A stretch of DNA of 60,000 bases from Liolophura sinensis (taxonomy: Eukaryota > Mollusca > Polyplacophora > Chitonida > Chitonidae), in the NCBI RefSeq assembly GCF_032854445.1, contig NC_088295.1:82816644-82876643 (forward strand). The letters are read 5' to 3'. Positions 15,170-26,300 of the stretch are shown here, piece by piece (the first letter of the stretch is position 1; each line of letters opens with the position of its first letter). Both the position numbers and the translations under genes were made by a program. The notes under the pieces are model-generated. The model did not search any database. It was not told where the DNA came from and saw nothing but the letters and a program-made list of their open reading frames with translations.

Positions 15170-15469
15170 GCTGCCGAAGTCCCACCGCAGATGGAGAGTG
15201 AATTTCAGGGGAGGTAATAATCCAGTTGACTACTACGGCGATTACATTTTACAACGTGACAACATGAAAAATAAAATGTTAATAAAATGGACATATCTGA
15301 GTCATTCAGTCTCCCGAAGATGGGCCTTTCGCAAATTGTGAGATGAAAACACTGTGATGGATATACCACAGAATTTTAATTTGAACAATTTACAAGTTCA
15401 TTTAAGTTGTACACATACCAGTACCGCAATTAATTTAATGCCACGAGATTTCATTTTTGTCCACGATGC

Positions 15470-15570
15470 AGTGCAACACATGCAGTTAACCTATGGGCAA
15501 CGCGTGCAGTAGACCTATGGGCAACACATGCAGTAGCCCTATGGGCAACACATGCAGTAGCTAGACCTAT
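15470..15570. repeat. Short 25-27 bp tandem repeat
   Basis: Three to four copies of CCTATGGGCAACACATGCAG in a row, about 350 bases upstream of the IAH1 start codon. Confidence 0.8.
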
Positions 15571-15945
15571 AGGCTGAAAGTTGTAGGCCCCTATATCCAA
15601 TTCAATATAGCCAATGTTGACATGCCGCGTGGCATATAGTTTTAAATTAGTTTGTAGCTTGGGCTATATAATGATTCATTGAATACGTAGGCCTACATGT
15701 AATTAAGTAGGGCCTAGGTCTATATAGACGTCATAACCATTTGCATTTAAACACACACACACATTGAATCCACAAGTTAGCCGAGTTTAAAAGATGCCAA
15801 AAATTTCCACCGTCAAACCCTCTTATGGCACTTACCCTAAAATATAAATGTAAAGTCGCTATCAGTATGGCCATATTTTGGAGCTACAACTGTTTAGTTT
15901 ATCTATATGGACACATGTATGACCCGCTTGATTTGTTCTCCCGTA

Positions 15946-16013
15946 TGTTGTTCGTCGTCATATGAGTAAATATTGTTAAGTACGACCTTATGACCTTAAG
16001 CACTCACTCTTTT
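15946..16013 (+). mobile_element. SINE family B, tail fragment
   Basis: TTCGTCGTCATATGA, then ATTGTTAAGTAC and AAGCACTCACTC match the 3' end of the copy at 12408-12633 with several substitutions. Only the tail remains. Confidence 0.6.
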
Positions 16014-16439
16014 ATGCTTTGTACAACTTTGATGGGCGACCAGATAAAAGTTTTTCTTTCAAGTTTGGAATCTGTATTGGCTACAAGTTATATTTCATTC
16101 GTCCACAAATTAATCTAAGGACCTTTTCGTCTGAGTTATAACCTACGGTTAGAAAGATTTTCTTAATAACGACTTCTATGGTGTGATCAAACATGACCCC
16201 GTTACACAAGGTGATTTTGGGTGATGTTAACCTATAAAACTGCAATACAAAAAAAAAACTATTACATATTTGCAATAAATTGATAGAATTTCGACTACTG
16301 AGTCTGTGATGTAGTAGAATATATTTCAGCCAAGTCTGAGCATTCAGTGTCATATATTTTCTTTTTGAAAAAGACTAAAATTTTAAAATAGGTCCAAAAT
16401 GGCGTAGTGAATCTAGCCCCAGAGCTTCTGTATCAATAG

Positions 16440-17840
16440 CAACCAGTTGTTATGCATCAATCAAACATTCTGTACACAAAATACCACGCTGTCATGTCGA
16501 GGATCAATGAATCATTACCATCCCTGTCCATACGCCATGCAACCCTGAGGACTGTTCCCGTAAAACAGGTGGATTCGTCAATCATACATTCCTATCCATA
16601 AAACACCATGCTACCATAAGGAGTGTATTCCCGCCAAACTGATCGAGGCATCAAAGAAACACTCCTATCCATAAGACGCCATGCTATCATTAGGAGTGTA
16701 TTCCGGTCAAGCTGGTCGACGCCTCAACCAAACACTCCAATCCATAAAACACCATGCTATCATTAGGAGTGTATTCCCGCCAAACTGGCCTACGCCTCAA
16801 CCAAACACTCCTATCCATCAAACGACATGCTATCATTAGGAGTGTATTCCCGCCAAACTGGCCGACGCCTCAATCAAACACTCCTATCCATCAAACGACA
16901 TGCTATCATTAGGAGTGTATTCCGGTCAAGCTGGTCGACGCCTCAACCAAACACTCCAATCCATAAAACACCATGCTATCATTAGGAGTGTATTCCCGCC
17001 AAACTGGCCGACGCCTCAACCAAACACTCCTATCCATCAAACGACATGCTATCATTAGGAGTGTATTCCGGTCAAGCTGGTCGACGCCTCAACCAAACAC
17101 TCCAATCCATAAAACACCATGCTATCATTAGGAGTGTATTCCCGCCAAACTGGCCGACGCCTCAACCAAACACTCCTATCCATCAAACGACATGCTATCA
17201 TTAGGAGTGTATTCCGGTCAAGCTGGTCGACGCCTCAACCAAACACTCCAATCCATAAAACACCATGCTATCATTAGGAGTGTATTCCCGCCAAACTGGC
17301 CGACGCCTCAACCAAACACTCCTATCCATCAAACGACATGCTATCATTAGGAGTGTATTCCGGTCAAACTGGCCGACGCCTCAATCAAACACTCCTATCC
17401 ATCAAACGACATGCTATCATTAGGAGTGTATTCCGGTCAAGCTGGTCGACGTCTCAACCAAACACTCCTATCCATAAAACGTCATATAGTGATATGGAGT
17501 GTACATTCGCCCCAAACTTGTGGAGGCATCAATTAAGCACTCCTATCCATAAAACCCCAAGTAGTCATATGGAGTGTACATTTCCGTCAAACTGTTCGAC
17601 CCTTCAATCAACACTCTTTTTCATAAAGTAACACTGTTATCCACGAAACACCATGTAGTCGTATGGAGTGCATTCCCGCCAAACTTGCCGATGCATCAGT
17701 CAAACACTCCTATCCATAAAATACCATGACATCATAAGGAGTGCATTCCAGCCAAGCTGGTCGACGCCTCAATCAAAGACACCTAGCCATAACACCATGT
17801 AGTCATATGAAGTGTAGGCCCTATTGATATAAAACTGGTC
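16440..17840. repeat. 73-bp satellite with 146-bp higher-order period
   Basis: The motif AGGAGTGTATTCC recurs exactly every 73 bases from 16692 to 17422 (16692, 16765, 16838, 16911, 16984, 17057, 17130, 17203, 17276, 17349, 17422), with diverged units on both sides. In the core, two unit types mostly alternate: one with CGGTCAAGCTGGTCGACG and CCAATCCATAAAACACC, the other with CCGCCAAACTGGCCGACG and CCTATCCATCAAACGAC. This gives a 146-bp higher-order unit. Open frames across it are by-products. Confidence 0.95.
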
Positions 17841-17987
17841 GAGACATGCATAAATCTAACCGTCCTGTACAGATCCACAAGAGGTCATGCAATGTGTAGA
17901 TTTCACTTCTGTTACACAGGTCACGCAGCTATATGTTATATGAACATGTTTAAAAGTGCCACATAAGATGTTTTTGTCACCAATTGC

Positions 17988-18112
17988 ATGAACCTGCAGA
18001 TGAACGTGGGTTTCCCCGAATTATGTCCCGTGTCTTTCCACCATAATATAGGCCGTCTTCGCAGAAGTGAAATATTCTTAAAAATGGCGGAAAACACCAA
18101 TTAAATCAATGA
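17988..18112 (+). mobile_element. SINE family A, 5'-truncated and diverged
   Basis: Begins near AACCTGCAGATG and ends GGAAAACACCAATTAAATC; the body between matches the family with many substitutions. Confidence 0.7.
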
Positions 18113-18776
18113 AAAAATCAAAGGCACGATTCTAGAAATCGTATGATTTGTTTTTGTAATTTCGATCTGACTTGAAAACCGACATGGCAGCTATAAATAT
18201 ATATCTGCATATGGTAATACTGATTTTCAAAATTGTCAATATTATTTTACATAATTTATTACTTTCCTAACTCAACAAAACCTAATCATAAATAGTTAAC
18301 CTTGCTGAACTTTGGGTGGTGAACAAAACTTCCAAAGTTTTAGTATGGAAGAATCTACTGTGCATGGTGATTTTATACTTGGTAATACATGTGTAATGCA
18401 GTCAGAGGGTCCATGCCCGCCACTGAGCCAACTTTCTCCTGAACAAAACATACTAGTACAGGATAATCATGCAGTAAATCACAAAACGGAAAGTGATCGA
18501 CAATATTACACATAACACTAAAGAAAGGAAATTAATTTTCTTCCTTTAATATTTCATAGGTATCAATTTTGCAACATAAACACATGTACACAATCATTTA
18601 AAGTATAGTAGGCTCCTAATGTTAAATAGTAAAACATGTAGAAATCATAAAAAAAATGGTTTAGTTGTACAAGGAAAATAACACTACGTACACAATGAAT
18701 ACGATGATGCCAAGAAATGATTCATATGACAAAGCTTAAGTGAAACTGTTCAGATATATACATGCCTAACTATAAT
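18113..18776. other. Spacer without recognised feature
   Basis: AT-rich sequence. A 67-codon open frame at 18312-18515 has no recognisable domain or repeat match, and I do not call it a gene. Confidence 0.35.
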
Positions 18777-19055
18777 CGACTCAGTCTGTTAGCGCATTAG
18801 CGCAGCGTAATGACCCAGGAGCCTCTCAACAATGCGGTCGCTGTGAGTTCAAGTCCAGCTCATGCTGGCTTCCTCTCCGGCCGTACGTGGGAAGGTCTGA
18901 CAGCAACCTGCGGATGGTCGTGGGTTTCCCCCGGGCTCTGCCCGGTTTCCGCCCACCATAATTCTGGTTGCCGTCGTATAAGTGAAATATTCTTGAGTAT
19001 GGCGTAAAACACCAATCAAATAAATAAATAAATGAATAAATAAATAAATAAATAA
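18777..19055 (+). mobile_element. SINE family A, near full length
   Basis: tRNA-like head (GACTCAGTCTGTTAGCGCA, then B-box-like TGAGTTCAAGTCC), body with GGAAGGTCTGACAGCAACC, tail GGCGTAAAACACCAATC and a long AAAT/AATA run. Only the first bases of the head are missing or altered. Confidence 0.9.
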
Positions 19056-19285
19056 TAATTGATGTTCATCTATATGATATATATGTAATATATAGGCACC
19101 TTTTTGCCTCGAATCCTTTTACACCACTGCCCACAAATTTAGAACGTCCGGGAAAAACTATTCTAATCACCAGACATTTGGAATGAATACTCACTGAAGA
19201 AACTTCCACCATTGTCATTGAGAAGTGTTAAAAAGCTGCCTTTTTCAAAAAAACTTTCGAGTTAATCCTCTTCTGTCATGAATGT

Positions 19286-19512
19286 ATATATTTATTATTT
19301 ATTTGATTGTTGTTTTACACCGTAATCAAGAATATTTCACTTATATGACGGCGGCCAGAATTATGATGGGCGGAAACCGCGGGCAGAGTCTAGGGAAGCA
19401 ACCACCATCCGCAGGTTGATGAAAGACCTTCCTACGTACGACCGAAGAGTAACCCAGCAAGAGCTGGACTTGACCTCATACAGAACCTCTTTGGCGGGAG
19501 GCTCCTGCCTGG
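19286..19512 (-). mobile_element. SINE family A, downstream of the DNase I gene
   Basis: Inverted copy: the ATTT tail at 19286-19310, body through about 19440, decayed head to about 19512. It has the same orientation as the DNase I gene and starts about 80 bases past its stop codon. Its tail contains the first AATAAA hexamers downstream of that gene, so it may provide the poly(A) site. Confidence 0.85.
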
Positions 19513-19592
19513 ATTATGAATATATATAAATTGTGGAGAAAAGTTTTGGGTATAAAATGAATGAGGAGCAAGTTAGTGGTACAGGTAATCAT

Positions 19593-20294
19593 TCAGGTCA
19601 GGAATTTAGTGACCTTGACCTCACATGTGTAAGGAGACTGCAGTCTGCACGTCACAGTGACGTCATAGTGATGAGTTGCTTGTATGTCAAGGCCGTTTAT
19701 GAAGACATTGGTCGTGAATTGTGGAGTTGCCAAGTAAGCATCAACCAAGGCGAGAAGATCATCGGACAACACTCTTGGGTATGTCTTTGAAAATTTAAGT
19801 AGCTTCCCCAAAACGTCTCGTACATGGAACATTGTGGCTGTCACGTGCTGCATCCGGGAGGTGTCGTAGAAAACATGTGTACTCAGCCAATGGTTTCGTT
19901 TACGGTAAATTCGTCTAATGTCATTGTTATTAGTCACAGGATCGTCGCTCGACACGACAAATGAGATGCCACTTCGATAACGGGCTTGGATTTCTCTGTT
20001 AACTACAATAAGAGAAAAACAAAGTAATATAACACTAGCATACAATCTCTCATATTATAAAGCAAACTAAATCGTGTATATTTATAACAACAAACGAAAA
20101 AGTAACAAAGGAAATTTTGTTCCAAATATCTCAAGTCCCAAAATATTTCGATGCAGAAGCGGTCAACTACATCCTTTTTCTGTGAAGACTTACCTCTGGT
20201 TTTAAGCTGGAGTTCAATGGGATAGTGATCACTAATCGCCAAAGCCTGTCAGTAAGAGATATGTATAGTTATAGAAATAAAAAGCCTTGCCTAG

Positions 20295-20328
<34 letters not shown>

Positions 20329-23300
20329 CATCACACTTTTAGCTCTTCAGCTTGTTCCACTTTCAGCTCTTTACTTTGTAAACCATGAAAATTACTGGCA
20401 TAGGTAACACGATAGAGCACAATTCCTGCTGGTTAACCTTACAATCGTTTTATATCACTGAAATTTTTTATTTATGTTTAACGTGTCAACAACCAACTTG
20501 TGTTACCCTTTGCGAACTGTTTGGGCTTGAATTTGAAAATAAAACCAAAATAGAATATAAAACTGGTGATGTGCGGATTATATATTTGCGGTGTGTTCTG
20601 TTTGTTGCGTCACAGTTTGACGGTCAAACCTCCAGGTGATGTTGTTAAGCTACCGTCAGCTATTTTTAGGGTTTCATGAGTTAAAACCTCCAGATTTGGT
20701 CTCGCTTGAATAAACTTGCCATACCTAAACTTCAGCTTAGGCTAGGTATTGCCGGGACTTGCCTATCTCTCATTCCAGCCATTGTAGTTTGTATACCTTT
20801 CAGTTAAAATTTTTTGGATTCTACTTTTGATAATAACTGAACAAGTGTTGTTAAAGGAGGATACTGCTTTTGAATAAAGTATGCCTCATCACTAAGGCGA
20901 TTTCATGAAATTCCCAATATTATTTTCAATATACTTTTGTAAAAGTTTTACACTAAATGAAATGCCACCCCCCCCCCCCCCTAAAAAATTAAAATAACAG
21001 GGATTTTAGAGTGAGCCACATTAAACTGACTGAAGCAGAATGACGTCACAGATTCTGTTAGCTGCTACACAACTCTGATTGCTACATTACTAAGTTTAAC
21101 ATGAATATGAATGTAGCGCAACATCTGTATCTGCATTTGAGAGGGGGGGGGGGATATAACAGTTTGATTCTATTTATAGCAACCATAACAAATCTGGCGT
21201 AACAACCTCAATCTTGATTTGCATTTTCTAAAACAATGTAACAAAATCATGAAAACCATATCTGAAATAAACGTGAAATAAATGTTTTTTTTTTCAGATG
21301 ATACGTTTTGTATTTAAAGGTGATCTTTCAATGTGAACAAATTGAACATCATATGGTTAAACTACGCATGATACGCTTACTGAAGTTGAAATTTTGATTT
21401 CCGTCAATATTTTGACTTCATGGAATCGTTCCCTGCCACTTACCTCCTTATAAGTGAGCTTCAGGTCCGCATCAAAGTGGTATACACGCACACTTCCGGG
21501 CACTAGGTTTGTCAGGATATCTGCACTAGCAGTCACAAATCTGAGGACGGAAATCAGATTTCCGTGGAGAAAGTCAACCGTGAAGTCATCTATTTCTCTG
21601 CATTTTACTAGAGAAATTCACAACATACAAGAAAGGGGGGACTGGTAGGACAAACTTAGTCAAGCCTACCACATGACATTGGGGGTATCTGCAATGACTG
21701 TTTGTTGTTAGGCCTGTTTGTTTTGTGAATATTTTGTTGTTACGTATTTTGTTTTAGATAAATCTCTCTGAGTATTTTTTAAGTTTGTTAAATAGATTTT
21801 TTGTTTGATTGTGACTCAACGTCGTTTTAAACAGTATTTCTGTAATGTCAAGATGTGCACTTGTGCAGAAAGCAGTGTTTACATACATTTATTTACAGTG
21901 CTACCTCACTGGAACGCCATGCCAAAAGACACTTGCCAGGACACACCACCGATTCACATTGTGTTTGTACCAATACCGGGTCGCCTTGTGTTTGGTTTAT
22001 TCCTCTTATGCTAAGTGTCAGGCGAGGTATACCAGGGTTACCGACTTTTAAAGTGATTTGTTTGAGTCGGCTTGGGATTGAAGCCCTCTCACACCCTCTT
22101 TTCACCACGCCACCGCGAACGGTCAGACACAGTTTACATTCAACAAGGCTGTATACATAAATCAAATGTAATGTAAAACATTTCGATGAATAATTACACA
22201 AATGTGAATGACGTAAATCTTCCACAGATGTTATTCTAAAGAAAAAAGACATTAATTCATATGAGGAGTGTACCTAAGACCGTTTCTTGTCAGATAAGGG
22301 ATCTGCAATCGCCACAGGGAGTATTTTTGTTGCTTTGTGATTATTCGCATTGACGTCTTTTTTTTTAAGTCTACATATATATATCCTTTACCTGTCGTAG
22401 CTGCAGTCCGAGTACGTAACTGTCGTGTCTTCGGAATCAGCGATAAGCCAATGAAACTCCTCGTCCGTCCTCAATGACACGTTTTCCCATTTGGCTCCTC
22501 TGAGATAGGAACAGTCAGCGTTAAAGTCTCCCGCCAAAAGAACAGCCTGCAGTGAAGAGTTTGGACAAATGACGTTCTTGTTTTCTCACTGGTGGTGTAA
22601 CACGGCTATATGTATTCCGATAAAGTAATTTTCAACTTTTGAGAGAAATTGACTTTCTCCGTGGAATATGCTTTATTAAAAAAAATTCTAAATGTGAAAT
22701 TCTACTCAAAACTCAAAATGAATAAAGAAATTATAAAATCGTAATTTTTTTCCTTCGTTGAAACTTTCCTTTTCCTTGACATACACGTGTACGTTTTAAT
22801 GATTTCGACGAAATCAGCATGAATCTTTCTATACAACTCAGTATATGTGACAATATAACACCAACCCGGGTATAGATACAGACGATGAACGAACGTAATA
22901 CTGACCGATTAAATGAATAAATAAATAAAGCGGAAGTAATATATATGCACGGCTGCATGTTTTAAAACACTGAGGATTCAGATATCGAAAGGTTTACCTC
23001 TAAATCCCAGTGGTCGCCCACTTCATGATATACATATGTCAGTTTGTCAATTTCCGCCACTGCGTCACGTGGGGCTATGTGGGTTGCTATGACAGCAAAA
23101 TCCTGAAGCTCTGCGGAAGTACAACATTATATTTCACATGATACACGAGACATTATAGATGTGCGCCATTAAAAATACTGTCAGACAACAGGTAACGATA
23201 TCAGAATTGAAGAGTTATATACCACCGTCGGTGTTAAGTAGGAAGGTCTGTCAGCAACCTGTCCATGGCCGTGGGCTTACAAAATGCTAACTCCCGTTGT

Positions 23301-26300
23301 ACATGTATAGGTGAAATATTCTGGAGTACACCTATCAAACATGGAAATAATCGAACGTATTTAGTAGGGCATCTGCACATTTGCACTTGGTGTAAATATC
23401 AATTGACATACTGCATTCTCAACTTACAACTTGTAAATTTAAACTCCTATAATAAGTGCGTGAGAATATAAATACAGCTAACGGTATTCCATTCCAACAA
23501 TTAAATATTAAAGCGGAAGAAAACAAAAACTAAACAAGATCACAGAAAATCTGTATACCAATACACATTCAACAGGGCGTTCTGGCGGAATCAAATGCAA
23601 TCAAATGTTCCATGACGTAGGTGAGCTATATGTACCAGTTAACATGTCAGTCTTTTCACTCACTCACTTTTTTAAAATATTTTTTTTTTGATCTGCAGAT
23701 AAACGACTATGCAATGGTGCTTGTGGTTTCTTCAGACAGAAATTAGCGCTGATAAAGACAATTGGTATGTACCAAGACATGATTTTAAATGTCTACCTCC
23801 AACAAAGTGAAATGCATTGTAACAGTGTTATCTATAGAGCAGATGTAGGTTGCAGTAGTGCATTTCTGGATGTGTAAATGCCAGGCCAAATGTTACATAA
23901 TTATGTTCTTTCCTTGTATGATCACAGAATGGTTTTTCCTCATTGATATCTTTGTCCTTATCGACCCCTGAATCAAGTGCAGAGGTATGCTAGGTACGTA
24001 ATTTCAAGCTCACTGTCTAATCATTGTGACCTAAAGACGAGTATGGATTCGAGAATACAAAGTAAGAAACGTGAAAGGAGATGCGGACAGCTAAAAGTGA
24101 CAGAGGAAGATTGGCACTGCTCACCCGTGAATGCACAATGAAATCGAACTGCAAACGGTTCTCGTTCAAAGACGTCTGTACTGTTATTTATGTCGTCATC
24201 AAATTGATAGACGCCGGTGGGGGTGAGGCGGCTAGGCCTGGTAAAAGCAAAGACAACAATACAAGGAAACATGTACAATACAACTCAGTGTTACGAAAAG
24301 ACAAAGTTCGGTGATATATGGTCTAGGCCAGTTTATAGTCAGCAAAAAATGCCAAGAAAGGAAACACATACAATACAACTCTATGTCACGGAAACACAAA
24401 GTTGAGTGATACATGGTCTAGGCCAGCTGTAAAATATATGGCCTTTGCCATGCGTTTTCTATAGACATTGTTCTCTCTCTGAGAATGTCATTCTTTTTTC
24501 AATTGCCCCCAATCTCAGTGTTAATCAAAAACTATTCTTCGGTGAATACAGCATAGCTACTGTTGACCTGTCGAAACTCTCAATGCGATTAAACCAGCAG
24601 CCAGTAGAAGCGTTAAATGAGACATGCAGCAAACTTTGTCTGAAATCATTATGATCAGTTCTCGTTATCAGAATGAAAAGTCTACTTAATTAATTGAGCT
24701 GCTGTGTGAAACAGACTAGCTTGAAAGGCTCTTAGTTACCTTCGTTGTGACAAAGGCTAGTCGATCTAACCGAGATCACCAATCTCTGGACTCGACTCGT
24801 GGTGAGAAGAACGCCCAAATATCGTATAAAACACCAAATCAGCCCTGTCGGTATATTACAAGTTATGTATCGTGTACACCTAATGACTTTTACCTGAAGA
24901 GGAATCCGTACTGTTCTTTGCTGTTTGATCTCCCGAGCCTTTCACTGACCACAGTGTCAAATGGGGCCAATGGAGATAGCCTGTGGGTATAAGGGAAATT
25001 AGCTTTTCGATGCATTGCCCGTACAATAATCACTTATTGACCTCACCTGCCTTACTGGAGATACATTATTCTTCTCACTGTCATGAATTGAAAAGCAAAA
25101 AGTTTGTGATAAGAAATTACCCCTCCCCCCCCTCCAAAAAAAAAACAGACAAAAAAAAAAAAAAAAAAAAAAAAAAAACACAAAGGCTTTTGGTTTTTAA
25201 CTCACAGCCACTTCTGAGGCATTTTGTGCACAAAATTCACATAGAAGGCAAGGTGGGGACCAAAGTAAACTTAAGTATCATTTAAATGCCTTACTGGACA
25301 CGAACGTTCGTCAACATTATTTGGTTCATGAACATGTGACAATGTGGTCGCTGTGAGTTCAAGTCCAGCTCAAGTTGGCTTCCTCTCCGGCCATTAGTGG
25401 GAAGGTCTTCCAACAACCTGCGGATGGCCGTAGGTTTACCCTGGGCTCTGCCCGGTTTCCTCCCACCATAATGCTGGCCACTGTCGTATAAGTGAAATAT
25501 TCCCGAGTTCGGCGAAAAATATTATAACACGAGCGCATATATGTGATTGGAATAGTGTGTCAATTTAGGTATCGTTATAAATACTACACAGTCACCTTAG
25601 AATGACCCAGTGTTTATTTCGGTCAACTTGATGCAGTTTTGACCCTTTCAAGAAGAACTGATTTAATGATGGAATAAAGCCGCCCACGGTTTTGGTTTAA
25701 TTTCTTTTTAAATAAAAAAAAATTGCGAACACTTCCGTGTCTGATGACCCAGTTTTCAGTCTGCCGATGATTGACGGCTAAAGTAGATGTCGATTACATT
25801 CAATCTGATACAATCCGATTGCGCAAATACCCGTCTTACCACTTCACATACTTATCAAAAATTCGAATAAAATCACTCATTTCAAAACTCTAAAGGTTGT
25901 GAAGCTGTGTGTCTGGCCGTATTAACTCGAACTGTGGAGCTAAAGGCTTTCATTATCGCTTACTGTAGAAAGATATACAGTGTGAAGATTCAATCATATT
26001 ACCGTTTGCATCCTTTCTAAGGGTGGCTTCTTATTCTTAGAAACATGTGTATGAACCATCAAATATAGCTGAAGCGACGCCATTCAATGGGTTTTCTTAA
26101 TCGACACCGATTGATGAACGGTGGAGATAAGTTCAACTCCATCAAATACACCTGCTAACTAACGCTTTCACTAAAGTCCCTGGAGGCAGTTGTTCAAATA
26201 TGTATGAAGCGTTAAGCCTGACATTGCCTACAGTTTTAATTAAAATCCTGTTGGTTTTGTATTATACTGAGCTGAATTTGGCTGAAGATTTAAACCTCGC

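Larger units (their letters stand above)
15230..16430. other. Upstream flank of IAH1, mostly unassigned
   Basis: Holds a short 25-27 bp tandem repeat (15470-15570) and a SINE B tail (15946-16013). Otherwise I see no exon, RNA gene or clear promoter motif. An IAH1 TATA box is not obvious. Confidence 0.4.

Noticed and set aside
15298-15325. Near match to the GDS block of IAH1 (SSGD, stop, MTQ) on the minus strand
   Set aside because: Requires reading through a stop and has no donor site. The real first exon with FGDSLTQ and a proper donor lies at 15095-15169.
17338-17631. 97-codon frame of repeated RSVFRSSWSTSQPNTPIHK type
   Set aside because: Falls wholly inside the 73-bp satellite; no start context or splice sites, and the frame shifts between units.
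25153-25180. Long A tract as the tail of a processed pseudogene
   Set aside because: No gene-like sequence or flanking duplication on either side; it reads as a homopolymer expansion.
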